In this document: piece by piece, positions 44,053 to 54,575 of the stretch
Layout of the letters: every line of letters begins with the position of its first letter
Position numbering within the stretch: position 1 is the stretch's first letter
Source: Pardosa pseudoannulata
Taxonomy: Eukaryota; Arthropoda; Arachnida; Araneae; Lycosidae
Reading direction: 5' to 3'
Assembly: GCA_032207245.1 (NCBI GenBank)
Contig: CM063507.1
Location: 90,764,560-90,828,559 of the forward strand
DNA length: 64,000 bases
The notes under the pieces: model-generated
Seen by the model: the letters and a program-made list of their open reading frames with translations, nothing else
Told to the model about the DNA's origin: nothing
Database searches by the model: none
Position numbers and translations under genes: made by a program

Positions 44053-44646
44053 CCCCTCAGGGGGTTTACCTACTTTAGGTAAACACGGGTGTCGCAATCC
44101 CGAGGTACCCCAGCGAACTTTACTCTTTTTTCCGTCTCCTCTCCTCTTGTCTCCTACTTTATCCTTCTTTTTTCTCCCTCGTTGTGGTTACCTCTTCGGA
44201 GGTGAGGGCTTTTCTCGCGATGCTATGTTCCGTTCTGAACATAGCCTCTCGCGAACTGTTAACTACCCACGTGTTTGCCGTGCGTGGAGACCCGTGTCCG
44301 CGGAAATGAGGGTCCTGGTAATTGAGGGGATTTCCCGTGGGGGAAATCATCTTTTATGGAATTTCCATTTGGGCGGGGAATCTTCAACACGTTGCTTTGG
44401 CCTCGGCTTCGTGTAAACGGGTGGTACACTCTGGCCCATGTGTATCAATCGGCTGGTCGTTAACTTTGTTCTCGGCTTGGGCTAAGTGAGCGGCGTGCTT
44501 TCTGGGCCATTGCGTTAAGGGTGGTAGTGGCTTCAGGAGTACCTGTGAGCGTATAGATCCTGGTCAGCACTGGTGCAGGTCTGCATCCCCTTGTTGGGCT
44601 CCGTGGTGGGTGGTGCCGCCGGGATCCGAATTTACTTTTCCTTATT
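44053..44646 (+). promoter_or_regulatory. Group C 5'UTR with multiple hairpins
   Basis: 594-nt leader. Visible pairings: CCCCT/AGGGG; GTTTACCT-ACTTT-AGGTAAAC; CGGG/CCCG; TCGCGA-t-GCTATGTTC (44215-44230) with GAACATAGC-ctc-TCGCGA (44237-44254); GATTTCCC-gtgg-GGGAAATC near 44328-44347. Pyrimidine-rich tracts lie between them. A promoter must lie here or just downstream, but no motif is assigned. Confidence 0.7.
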
Positions 44647-45867
44647 ATGGCTTTTTCACACACTCCCCCCAATTCACAACAAACGGATCAGATCTCTATT
44701 AGTAATGCAAGATTTTTCAATATTAAAATGAATGAAGGCAGTTTTGACAATATATCCCCTTTTGTAATACATAAATGTCTTACATCCGTAGTAGGTGACG
44801 TTAAATCGGTCAAAAAATTAAAATCTGGTGAGCTTTTGGTTGAGGTAAAAAACTCTAAACAAGCCCAGGTACTATCTAAAAGTACCGCCCTTGGTCATAT
44901 TCCCGTTTCCGTTACTGTGCATAGATCTCTGAATTTCTCTCGTGGCGTCATTTCTGAAATAGACTTATTACGCACCAGCGAGAGTGAGATTCTCGAAAAC
45001 CTACGAGAGCAAAATGTGTGCGCAGTTCGCAGAATAACCATTCGGCGGAATGGGGAGTTTCTCCCTACAAAACACTTAATACTTACCTTTAGTACTCCGA
45101 CAATTCCTGCCCATATATCTGCTGGATACCTCCACTGTCCAGTCAGAGTTTATATCCCTAATCCACTCCGTTGTTTCCAGTGTCAACGTTTTGGACATTC
45201 TAAGCTGTCTTGTCGTGGGTCCCTTACCTGCGCTCGCTGCGCTGTGGTGGGACATGACAGCGAAAACTGCAATGCCCCTCCTTTATGTGTCAATTGCAAA
45301 GGGCAACACCCTTCCTTTTCTCGTTCTTGTCCATCTTGGCAGACTGAGAAGGAGATTCAGTCCCTTAAAGCTGAGAAGGGTCTTCCTTACGTTGAAGCGC
45401 GCAGGCTTATCATGTCCCGCATGCCTAGATCTGGCATTTCTTATTCGTCAGCATTATCATCCAAAACGTTAGCATCAACAGCTACTCAGACAGATTTGTC
45501 ACAAGCCAACGTCTTAAATAATAAACCTACCCAAAATATAAAGTCACATGAAAAGAATTCTGTACAGACCTATTGCACAAAACCCAAAAACCCAGTTTCT
45601 TCAAAAGAAAATCCTTCCTGTACTACAATTAGCCAATCTAAAAAGGCTATAACCAAACCCCCGACGAAAGTAAAAAAGAAACTCAAATCTCAACCAGTAC
45701 TTACGAAACAATTAACCAAAAAAGACTTCCTTAAAAACAGACCAGGTTCAGAGACTAGTATGAGAAATTCGGATGATTCCGTAAAATTTTACGTATCCCC
45801 CGATGAGGATATGGTGATGGAAAGCACCTCCAGCTCAGAGGCGGATGCCTCTGGTGCCACTCGGTGA
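44647..45867 (+). CDS. ORF1, RRM-like gag with three CCHC knuckles
   Basis: Open frame of 406 codons starting MAFSHTPPNSQQ. The RRM-like region (RFFNIKMNEGSFDNI, SPFVIHKCL, VKKLKSGELLVEV, LNFSRGVISE, RRITIRRNGE, KHLILTFSTP) occupies about residues 20-165. Knuckles CFQCQRFGHSKLSC, CARCAVVGHDSENC and CVNCKGQHPSFSRSC follow, then a basic linker and acidic tail (SPDEDMVMESTSSSE). It ends with TGA at 45865-45867, 35 nt before the ORF2 ATG. No defect is seen. It should coat the element RNA and help strand transfer. Confidence 0.94.
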   Translation: MAFSHTPPNSQQTDQISISNARFFNIKMNEGSFDNISPFVIHKCLTSVVGDVKSVKKLKSGELLVEVKNSKQAQVLSKSTALGHIPVSVTVHRSLNFSRGVISEIDLLRTSESEILENLREQNVCAVRRITIRRNGEFLPTKHLILTFSTPTIPAHISAGYLHCPVRVYIPNPLRCFQCQRFGHSKLSCRGSLTCARCAVVGHDSENCNAPPLCVNCKGQHPSFSRSCPSWQTEKEIQSLKAEKGLPYVEARRLIMSRMPRSGISYSSALSSKTLASTATQTDLSQANVLNNKPTQNIKSHEKNSVQTYCTKPKNPVSSKENPSCTTISQSKKAITKPPTKVKKKLKSQPVLTKQLTKKDFLKNRPGSETSMRNSDDSVKFYVSPDEDMVMESTSSSEADASGATR

Positions 45868-45902
45868 TCTTTCAGCTTTTCTCCCCCTTTTTCTCTTTCT
45901 TT

Positions 45903-48900
45903 ATGGCTCTCGTGTCGTGGAATTGCCACGGCCTTAAACAGCACGTCTCGGAACTGAGGGACCTTGTTAATACCTACCATCCGGCTTGTATTGCAGTCCA
46001 AGAAACGTTCCTTCGTACTTCGCAGACAGCAAAATTACGTCGGTACAGCACGATTAGGAAAGACAATGACAGTAGTGAAAGAGTTTCTGGTGGTGTTGCT
46101 CTATTCGTGTCTCATGACTACCCCTCTTGCCCATTTCATATTAATAGCGATTTGCAAGCAGTTGCTGTCCAAATTCACATTCACTCCCTGGTCACTATAT
46201 GCAGCTTATATTTACCTCCAAATACCTCTATTTCTCAGAATTCTCTTTATAACTTAATAAATCAGCTTCCCGTGCCTTTCATTATATACTTGGTGACTTT
46301 AACGGCCATAGCCCTCTTTGGGGTAGTCCTGACCTCAACCACCGTGGCAAGCAAATTGAAAAGGTCCTTTCTGAACTTGACCTCTGCCTTTTTAACAGGG
46401 ATGAGAAAACTTACTTTCACTCTCCTAGCAGAAGCTTCCATTCCCTTGATCTTGCCATATGCTCCCCTTCTACTTTTCCTCACTGGCGTTTCTCTGTCGA
46501 TTCTTACTTGCACAATAGTGACCATTTTCCTATAGTTCTAACGCACATGTTAAACACTAAACATAACTTTGAAGTAACCCGGTACATACTCCACTCTGCT
46601 GACTGGAAAGCTTTCAGTAACCTTGCAAGCATTACCCAAACAATGGTAGAAAATGCCTCTATTGATGAATCTGTTAACATGGTTACTAATACCATTATAT
46701 CTGCTGCTGATGCCACTATTCGGAAGACTTCGGGGTATCCTCGTAAGCAATCTAAGCCTTGGTGGAATGAGGACTGCAGGAGAACTTATAAGGAGAAGAG
46801 GAAAGCCTTTAATATTTTTAAAAGGTATCCGACTGCGGATAACCTTGTTGCATATAAAAAATATAAAGCATTATTCCGGTGCACTTTAAGGAGAAGCCAG
46901 AAGAATTCGTGGAATAATTATGTTAACAGTATTAATTCCTCTGTTAGCAGTAAAATACTGTGGGATAAGGTGAAGCGGTGTTCTGGGGTGTTTCCTAATA
47001 ATCAAAATTCCATTCTACGTAATAACAGTCAAATTATTTCCTCTACTAAAGATATTGCCAATACCATTGCCTCCACTTTTGCTGATATTTCCTGCAGTTC
47101 AAACTACTCATTCACTTTTAAAGCCATAAAAACAATAGCAGAGAAAAAGAAGATAAACTTTCTCTCTAAAACTCGTTCTCCCTACAACAATAGCTTTACT
47201 TTAAAGGAACTCAACACAGCACTAAAAAGTACTCATAAGACTTCATGCGGTCCAGATTTAATTTCCTATTCTATGCTAAAAAACTTGTCCCTTTCTTCAC
47301 TTTCAAACCTACTAATTTTGTACAATAGAATCTGGCATGAACACTCTTTTCCCACCCTTTGGAGAACAGCTGCCATTATTCCTATTTTAAAGCCTGGGAA
47401 AGATCCAACGAATCCTCAGAGCTATCGCCCCATTGCTCTCATAAGTTGCATGTGTAAAATCATGGAAAAAATGATTAATGCTCGCCTCATGCACTATTTA
47501 GAAAATAACAAATGCTTGCATACACTTCAGAGTGGTTTCAGACGTGGTAGATGCACTATTGATAACATCATGGACTTAGAGAGCAAAATTCGTAATGCCT
47601 TTGTGAGACGGAAACATGTAGTCTCCATTTTTTTTGACGTAGAAAAGGCTTACGACCGTACTTGGCGATACGGTATTCTTCGTGCACTTTACAATTTTGA
47701 CTTGAGGGGAAACCTTCCAATTTTTATTAAAAACTTTTTAAATCTGCGAGATTTTCGTGTTCGTCTCGGCAATACTTACTCCGATTCTTTTATCCAGGAA
47801 GAAGGGGTTCCTCAAGGTAGCGTGCTCAGTGTTACGCTTTTTATTATTGCAATAAACGGAATTTTGAACGAAATCCCATCATCTGTTTCAGGTAGCTTGT
47901 ATGTCGACGACCTTCATGTCTCCTGTGAAGGGAACGACATGAGATTTATAAATCGCCAACTTCAGACTGCGGTAAACAAAATTGTTAACTGGAGTGAGAA
48001 GAACGGTTTTAGTTTTTCCAGGTCCAAAACTTGCTGCGTCCACTTTTGTAGGAAAAGGAGGCTTCACTCTGATCCGGAAATCAAGCTTGCTGGTGGTGAT
48101 ATTTCCGTTGTTAACGAAGTTAATTTCCTGGGTGTTATAATGGACAGCAAACTTACATTCTCGTCTCATATTTTACACTTGCGCAAGAAATGCGACAGAG
48201 CAATGAACATTTTGAGGGTACTCTGTAGTACCAATTGGGGTTCTGATCGCTCTTCTCTAATGAAGATCTACCATGCTATGATCCGTTCCAAATTAGATTA
48301 TGGCTGTACTATTTATGGTTCCGCCCGTAAATCAGTCCTCAAAAAGCTGAATACTGTTCATCACACCGCTCTTCGGTTGTGTTCTGGAGCATTTAGGACC
48401 TCTCCTGTGGAGAGCCTCTATGTTGATTGCTACGAAGCCCCTCTTCATTTAAGGCGAAATATTTTATCTTTACATTACTATTTTAGACTTTTATCTTTTA
48501 AAAATCATCCTTTTCATACTAACAATTTTAGCAGCTTCCTCACTCGTTTATTTAATCATCGACCATTTTGCATTCCTTCATTTCATTATAGAATAAAGGA
48601 ACTTTTATCCAATTTTAATCTGGACAACATTAATATTTTAGCCTCTGACACTTATCATCCTCCTTGGAATGATGTAAACTTTAGCTTTTTAAATCCTTTT
48701 TCATCTCTTGACAAGGCTTCTACGGCTGACATCATTTTTCAACAGTTTTTTAATCACCATCGACACTGTTACTCAGACTACGTTCCTATTTTTACTGACG
48801 GCTCCAAATCGGACGACTTTGTTGGCTGTGCTTTTATTTTTGAGGGTCATTCATATAGTTACTCTCTTCACCCAGCTACTTCAATTTTTACTGCCGAGCT

Positions 48901-49579
48901 TTTAGCCATTGTCAAAGCTTTAGAAAAGTTGCTCTCTTTTAACAAAGGAAATTTTATTATTTACACGGATTCCTTGAGTGCTTTGCATGCCCTTGGTTTT
49001 ATAGACTCTCATAGTCACCCTCTTATTTTTAGAATTTTAAACTCTGTAAAATATCTTGCTTCCTTGGGAGTGAACGTCATACTCAGTTGGGTTCCTTCAC
49101 ATGTAGGAATACATGGCAACGAACTTGCAGATAAAGCTGCGAAGTCCGCAAACAATTATCTTGCCTTTGAGTTGCCCTATTCCGATGTAAAAAAATTCGT
49201 GACTCAGTTATTGTATAAAAAGTGGCAGCAATCTTGGAATGGACAAAATGGCAATAAACTACATGCTGTTAAACCTCTAATAACAATGTGGCCTTCCCTG
49301 CCTAATCGAAGAAATGATGTAATCATAACTCGTCTGCGGATTGGACATACTCGCCTCACTCACCGTCACTTGCTCATGGGGGAAACTGTGCCCACTTGCC
49401 TTTGCTGTAAAGTGCCTGTATCTGTGAATCATATTCTAGTCGAATGTCCTGTTTATAATAATCAGAGGCTTTATTACTTTCACTCGAATAAGATTCTTTT
49501 AAGTAACGTGCTTAATTTTACTCCTCATAAAAATATTTTTGGGTTTTTAAAGTGCATTGGATTTTATCCACTTATTTGA
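45903..49579 (+). CDS. ORF2 polyprotein, one 2-bp frameshift in the endonuclease
   Basis: ATG at 45903 (MALVSWNCHGLKQ). The endonuclease is open to PVPFII, where an extra TA in attatatact (46281-46290) shifts the frame before LGDFNGHSPLWG; thereafter one frame runs to 49579. NSDHFPIVL, the WWNEDCRRTYKEKRKAF linker, RT with FFDVEKAYDRTW, GVPQGSVLS and YVDD (about 47900), RNase H with FTDGSKSDD, TAELLAIVKAL, YTDSLSA and GNELADKAAK, and the CLCCKVPVSVNHILVEC knuckle are all intact. The TA gain is in a short TA repeat, so it could be polymorphic or an assembly error. All three enzyme activities are present in sequence. Confidence 0.94.
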
Positions 49580-49773
49580 TGTTGCTATAACATTTTCTTT
49601 GTCTTTTTTTGTGCTACTTTTTTATTTTTTACACCTTTGTTTTTATCTAATCACTATTTTTTCATAAGCCTGCTTTTAAGCGCGTGTTGTTTTCTTTGCC
49701 TTGTCATTTTACTAATGGTTTTATCTTTATAGTGTTTACAATGTATGTGTTTTATATTTTTTTACCCTGTGTC

Positions 49774-49806
49774 TGGCACAATATGTCCCTTGCGGATTCA
49801 GTGCCA
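49774..49806 (+). promoter_or_regulatory. 3'-terminal RNA stem-loop (GGCAC type)
   Basis: TGGCAC (49774-49779) with GTGCCA (49801-49806), inner TCC/GGA. Confidence 0.78.
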
Positions 49807-49828
49807 TTAATTATCATCAACCAACCAA

Positions 49829-49841
49829 CCGATTGTCTTCG
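49829..49841. repeat. Target-site duplication, right copy (13 bp)
   Basis: ccgattgtcttcg; the host ORF2 resumes at CLRAKKLQQKAWSIFRR. Confidence 0.92.
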
Positions 49842-52540
49842 TGCTAAGAAATTGCAGCAGAAAGCCTGGAGTATCTTCCGTAGGTACCCAACTACTACTA
49901 ACCTTATCGCTTTTAATAAAGCAAAATTTTATGCCAGAAAGGTCAGGCGCCGTTCCAGAAGGAGTCTTGGGTTAAATACATTTCAAGCATCTCCAATTCT
50001 ACTTCCAGTAAAGAGTTATGGTGCAAAGCAAAAAGGGCAGTGGGTATTTATTATAACTATCCTATCTCCACTCTTTCATTTAATGGGAATATTATCTCAC
50101 ATATTAAAGATATTGTTAATACTATTGGTAATGCGTTTTATTCTGCCTCAAACAAACATTCATATTCAAAGCAATTCCTTTCCTACAAAACCATCTCTGA
50201 AAGACGAACTTTAAACTTTAAAACCTCAGTAAATCTTCCTTACAATAGCCCTTTTGATATACAGGAATTGTTATCCTGTGTACGTCAGTCTGTAAATACT
50301 TCTCCTGGTCCTGACGCTATTTCATTTAATATGTTAAAACATCTTTCTTGCAATTCTCTTATAAACTTGCTTCATCTCTACAATAGAATCTGGACTGAAC
50401 AAACTTTTCCAACATCTTGAAAACAAGCTATTATTATCCCAATCAATAAACCTTGTAAAGACGCCCGTAATCCGTACAACTACCGTCCCATTGCCCTTAC
50501 TAGCTGCTTATGTAAACTACTGGAAAAAACGGTAAATAAACGACTCGTTTACATCTTGGAAAAGGAACATTACATCCATCCTTTTCAGAGTGGTTTCAGG
50601 AAAAATAGGTCTACTCTGGATAACATTCTTTACCTGGAATCTCAAATTCGTAATGCCTTTCTGAGGCGCAATCACTTGATTTCAGTTTTCTTTGATATAG
50701 AATAGGCTTACGATCGCACCTGGAGGTATGGCATTCTTCGCGATCTACATCGTTTGGGTTTTAAAGGGAACTTACCTAATTTCATTAAAAAAATTTTGTC
50801 TTATCGGGAGTTCAAAGTCCGCATGAACAGCACATTTTCTGACTGCTTTGTGCAAGTGGAGGGCGTTCCTCAGGGTTCAGTCTTAAGTGTTACCCAATTC
50901 TCTATTAAGGTTAATGATATCCTAAGCCGACTTCCGTCTACTGTACATGTGTGTTTATACATTGACGACTTGCAAATATTTGCACAAGGTAAAGACATCC
51001 GCTTCATTGAGCGGCAAATACAAACCACGATTAACCGTATACTTAAGTGGTGTAGTCTCAATGGTTTTAATATGTCTGTGGAGAAAACAACTTCTGTTCA
51101 CTTCTGCCGTAAACGTGGGCTTCATCTGGACCCTGAGCTTTTTTTAGGTTCTATTAAAATTGACGTTCACAATTGTGTTAAATTTTTAGGGGTATACTTC
51201 GACAAAAAACTTACGTTTGCCAACCACGTTTTTTATCTTCGATCTGAATGTAAAAAAGGCTTAATTCTCTTAAGGGTTCTTTCCAACACTTCTTGGAGTG
51301 CTGACCGGGATTCCATGCTTCGTGTATATCGAGCAGTTATTCGATCCAAAATTGATTACGCCTGCTGCGTTTATGGCTCTGCCCGTTCTTCCATTTAAAA
51401 AAAACTTGACACTGTGCATCACTCTGCCCTCAGAATCTGCTGTGGTGCTTTTAGAACGTCTCCCATTCCTAGCCTTTATCTCATTTGTCATGAGCCATTT
51501 CTACATCACATCCGTTATAAAATTTCAATCAGTACTTACTTCCGAATCATCTGTCATGACTCCCATCCATTAAGAAACTTGATTTTAGACAATCATCTGG
51601 ATAATTTTTATTATCGTCCATCTTGCATCCCTTCATTTGGTTTCAGAATTCGTAGAAGTCTCGAAAACACCCGACTTGCAACCATCAATGCTTTGCCTTT
51701 CCTGCTATTTAATACTCCCCCTGGGAAAAACATATTTCCTATCTGCAGCTTTTTAAAGGCTTTACAAAAGACAGCACTGACCCGCATACTTACCACCAAC
51801 TTTTTTTTATCTTGGAAAAATTCTTATCAGAACCATGAAGAAATATACACCGATGGCTCTAATTATGAAAACTATGTTGGCTTAGCCTTTTGGAGTAACT
51901 CTTTCACTGGTAGTTAGTCTTCACTCTTTTTGCTCCATCTATACGGCCGAAACGATTGCTATTTACGAGGCTCTAAAACACATCTCCTTCAGCAATAAAA
52001 AATACTACATCATTTATTCTGATTCTCTCAGCGCGTTGGAAAGTATCACATCAGGCACTAATTGTTGCAGCTACATCTTCTGTTCTATAAAACTATATAA
52101 AAAACTTAATTTTGTCCGGTTTTCACATTCTACTCTGCTGGATTCCCAGTCACGTGGGTATCCCGGGCAATGAAAAGGCGGACGACCTGGCCAGACATGC
52201 TACTGTCCCCTACCCTGTCCCCATCCCCTATGAGGATATAAAACAGTGTATTGCTATAGTCACCATGGACCGCTGGAACGCCGACTGGAACCAGGAAACG
52301 GGGAACAAGCTTCATTTTATTATCCCTACTGTTATATTCTGTCCATCACTATCCAATCGGAAATTAGATGTAATATTATCCCGTCTTCGTATCGGTCACA
52401 CCAGACTAACCCATAAATATATACTTTTGTCTGAGCCTCCTCCAAAATGTGTCTTTTGTCATACTCATCTCACTGTACATCATATTTTAACTTCATGTCC
52501 TGTTTTCAAATGTTTTTACAATATATATTTTAAAACTTAA
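49842..52540 (+). pseudogene. ORF2 RT, RNase H and C-terminus of the outer group A element
   Basis: Continues ORF2 after the nested insertion: AKKLQQKAWSIFRRYP, YNSPFDIQELL, then a stop (Trp to TGA) at about 50419 and another in DIE-stop-AYDRTW near 50704. RT has GVPQGSVLS and YIDD (about 50960). A break at an A-run near 51400 precedes LRICCGAFRTSP, and another at about 51915 follows IYTDGSNYENYVGLAF. The final part 52112-52540 is open: CWIPSHVGIPGNEKADDLA, ILSRLRIGHTRLTHKY, CVFCHTHLTVHHILTSC. The same stops recur in the inverted copy at 61816-64000, so the duplication happened after decay. Confidence 0.87.
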
Positions 52541-52573
52541 CATCCTACATTGAATGAACTTTTAGGCAAAACT

Positions 52574-52587
52574 CCTCATCGCAAACT
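52574..52587. repeat. Target-site duplication, left copy (14 bp)
   Basis: cctcatcgcaaact, repeated at 54179-54192. The uninterrupted sequence is present at about 62027-62053 in the right arm, confirming the empty site. Confidence 0.93.
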
Positions 52588-52617
52588 ACGTCTTGGGGCT
52601 ATGATAGAACCTCCTTA

Positions 52618-53937
52618 ATGAAGATCTATCGAGCTATAATCCGCTCCAAACTTGATTACGGTTCTGTAGTTTACGGGTCTGCGCGTAATTCCAATTTAAA
52701 GAAATTGAATCCTGTACAACATTCTGCCCTCCGATTATGCTCTGGTGCCTTTAGAACCTCCCCGGTGGAGAGCCTTTATGTTGACTGTTATGAGGCCCCT
52801 CTTCATTTAAGAAGGAAAGTTTTATCTCTACACTATTATTTTAGAACTTTATCTTTTAAGAATCATCCTCTTCATAACTCTGCTTTTAGCTCATACCTTA
52901 AACGGTTATTTATTCATCGTCCATCATGCATTCCATCGTTTCATTATAGAATCAAAGACCTTTTGTCAAATTTTAACTTAGACACTGTAAATATTTTATC
53001 AGTTGATTTTAATCATCCTCCTTGGAACGATTCTGCTTTTAACTTCCTTAATCCTTTTGTTTATCTTGACAAGGCTTCTACAGCTGACATAGTTTTTCAA
53101 CAAATTTTTAATTATCATAGGCAATTTTATTCTAACTATACTCCTGTTTTTACTGACGGATCCAAATCGGACGACTTCGTTGGGTGCGCTTTTACTATTG
53201 GTGACGTTTCTACCAGTTACTCCCTGCATCCGGCTGTTTCAATTTTCACCGCGGAACTTTTAGGTATCTTTAAGGCTTTAGAAGAGTTGCCCAACCGCAA
53301 GGAAAAAGATTTTATTGTTTACTCAGATTCATTGAGTGTTCTCCATGCTCTTGCTCATCCTCATACTCATAGTCATCCTCTCACTCTCAATATTTTAAAT
53401 TCGATAAATGATTTAATGTCATCGGGAATCGATGTTCAATTTAGTTGGGTCCCGGCTCACGTGGGTATAAAGGGCAATGAACTTGCAGATAAAGCTGCAA
53501 AATCCGCTAAAACTTATCTTGACGTTCAATTGCCATACTGTGATATCAAAAATTTTGTGACTCAGATGGTTCAAAAAGAATGGCAACGTTGTTGGGATGA
53601 ACAAACTCTGAATAAACTTCAAGCTATTAAAACTCGTATCACTATGTGGCCTTCGATTCCTTCACGCCGGAAAGATGTGATTGTAACTCGTCTCCGAATA
53701 GGACATACTCGTCTCACTCACCGTCATTTACTCGTAGGTGAACCTGCTCCCACTTGCCTTCACTGCAAGGTTGCTGTCACCGTGAAGCACATTCTTTTAG
53801 ACTGTCCTATTTATAACAATGTTAGACTTTTATACTTCCATTCTCACAACATTCCATTACCCGCCTTACTTAATGCAAACCCTCATCAAAACCTTTTTCA
53901 GTTTTTGAAGCATATCGGCTTTTATCAACTTATTTAA
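52618..53937 (+). CDS. ORF2 C-terminal part, open over 439 codons
   Basis: Starts by chance at an ATG just inside the truncation (MKIYRAIIRSKLDYG) and runs uninterrupted through LCSGAFRTSPVESLYVDCYEAPL, RNase H (FTDGSKSDD, TAELLGIFKAL, YSDSLSV, GNELADKAAK) and the CLHCKVAVTVKHILLDC knuckle to the stop. It lacks endonuclease and RT, so it cannot retrotranspose. The absence of any stop shows that the insertion is young. It is closely related to the ORF2 end of 44053-49828. Confidence 0.9.
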   Translation: MKIYRAIIRSKLDYGSVVYGSARNSNLKKLNPVQHSALRLCSGAFRTSPVESLYVDCYEAPLHLRRKVLSLHYYFRTLSFKNHPLHNSAFSSYLKRLFIHRPSCIPSFHYRIKDLLSNFNLDTVNILSVDFNHPPWNDSAFNFLNPFVYLDKASTADIVFQQIFNYHRQFYSNYTPVFTDGSKSDDFVGCAFTIGDVSTSYSLHPAVSIFTAELLGIFKALEELPNRKEKDFIVYSDSLSVLHALAHPHTHSHPLTLNILNSINDLMSSGIDVQFSWVPAHVGIKGNELADKAAKSAKTYLDVQLPYCDIKNFVTQMVQKEWQRCWDEQTLNKLQAIKTRITMWPSIPSRRKDVIVTRLRIGHTRLTHRHLLVGEPAPTCLHCKVAVTVKHILLDCPIYNNVRLLYFHSHNIPLPALLNANPHQNLFQFLKHIGFYQLI

Positions 53938-54119
53938 TTCTTCACTCCTTTTTATTTGACTTTTTTATATTCAGCTTTTCTTTACCCATGTTTGTAGTTT
54001 AATTCTCCACCAGTTTTATACGTTTTTATAATATATTGTGTACCACTTTGTCTTCTTTTACTTTTGTTTTATTTTCTCTACAGCTTTTTACCCTGTATGA
54101 GGTCTCTTAACCATGTGTT

Positions 54120-54152
54120 TGGCACAATATGTCCCATGAGGATACAGTGCCA
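54120..54152 (+). promoter_or_regulatory. 3'-terminal RNA stem-loop (GGCAC type)
   Basis: TGGCAC (54120-54125)/GTGCCA (54147-54152) ahead of the tail of the truncated insertion. Confidence 0.75.
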
Positions 54153-54178
54153 TTAAACATCAAAAACCAACCAACCAA

Positions 54179-54192
54179 CCTCATCGCAAACT
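54179..54192. repeat. Target-site duplication, right copy (14 bp)
   Basis: Second copy of cctcatcgcaaact; the group A 3'UTR resumes after it. Confidence 0.93.
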
Positions 54193-54355
54193 CTTTGAAT
54201 TTCTCATCTGCATCAATGTTTTAAAACTCATTTAAAGCTTTAAAAATTTTAATGTAATTTTTATCCTTCATCGTTTATCGCTTGTTCTTTCTTAATTTTT
54301 ATTAGTAATCTCTTACTTTTTATTTGAGTATCTTTGTTTTCTGTGCTCTTTTGTT

Positions 54356-54389
54356 TGGCACAGCATATCCTCACTTGGATCTTGTGCCA
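54356..54389 (+). promoter_or_regulatory. 3'-terminal RNA stem-loop of the outer group A element (GGCAC type)
   Basis: TGGCAC (54356-54361)/GTGCCA (54384-54389) with inner ATCC/GGAT; the related group A copies at 28312 and 34657 keep GGCGC/GCGCC, so the stem changed on both sides. Confidence 0.78.
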
Positions 54390-54406
54390 TTAAACACCAA
54401 CCAACC

Positions 54407-54575
54407 TAGACGTTCCTGCTGTTGGTGCTTCAGCTGTCGGGTGCCGGAGACGTTCCTGCTGTCGGGTGCCCGAGACGTTCCTGCTGTCGGTGCTCCAGCT
54501 GTCGAGTTCCCGAGACGTTTCAGCTGCCGGGTACCCGAGACGTTTCAGATGTCTGGTGGCCAAGACGTTGAAGTT
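54407..54575. repeat. Minisatellite remnant, left arm
   Basis: About seven diverged units of the 25-bp family seen at 31905-33366 (gacgttcctgctgtcgggtg and variants), directly after the group A tail. Confidence 0.82.

Larger units (their letters stand above)
44053..49828 (+). mobile_element. Full-length group C non-LTR retrotransposon (5,776 bp)
   Basis: Begins CCCCTCAGGGG at 44053 and ends with hairpin 49774-49806 and CCAA tail, inside a perfect 13-bp duplication. ORF1 is intact and ORF2 has a single 2-bp shift. It is the best preserved group C copy here and could be very recent. Confidence 0.94.
52588..54178 (+). mobile_element. 5'-truncated group C element inserted in left arm only
   Basis: 1,591 bp from mid-ORF2 to hairpin 54120-54152 and CCAA tail, between 12-14 bp duplications (the first cc may be tail). 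The right arm has the pre-insertion sequence, so this is a clean filled/empty site pair. Confidence 0.95.
38940..54406 (+). mobile_element. Group A non-LTR element, full length, carrying four later insertions
   Basis: The 5' end CCCCTCAGGGG is at 38940-38950 and the tail ends near 54406. Removing the R2 relic (39988-42253), the SINE (about 43625-43813), the element 44053-49828 and the element 52588-54178 leaves about 5.6 kb, the expected full length. Coding parts join in frame across each insertion. Many stops are its own and are shared with the inverted partial copy at 61816-64000. Confidence 0.9.

Noticed and set aside
44053..44118. Confirmed HDV-like self-cleaving ribozyme at the element 5' end
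   Set aside because: Only simple hairpins and a possible closing stem are visible; the nested double pseudoknot and catalytic core could not be verified by eye, so it stays a hypothesis.
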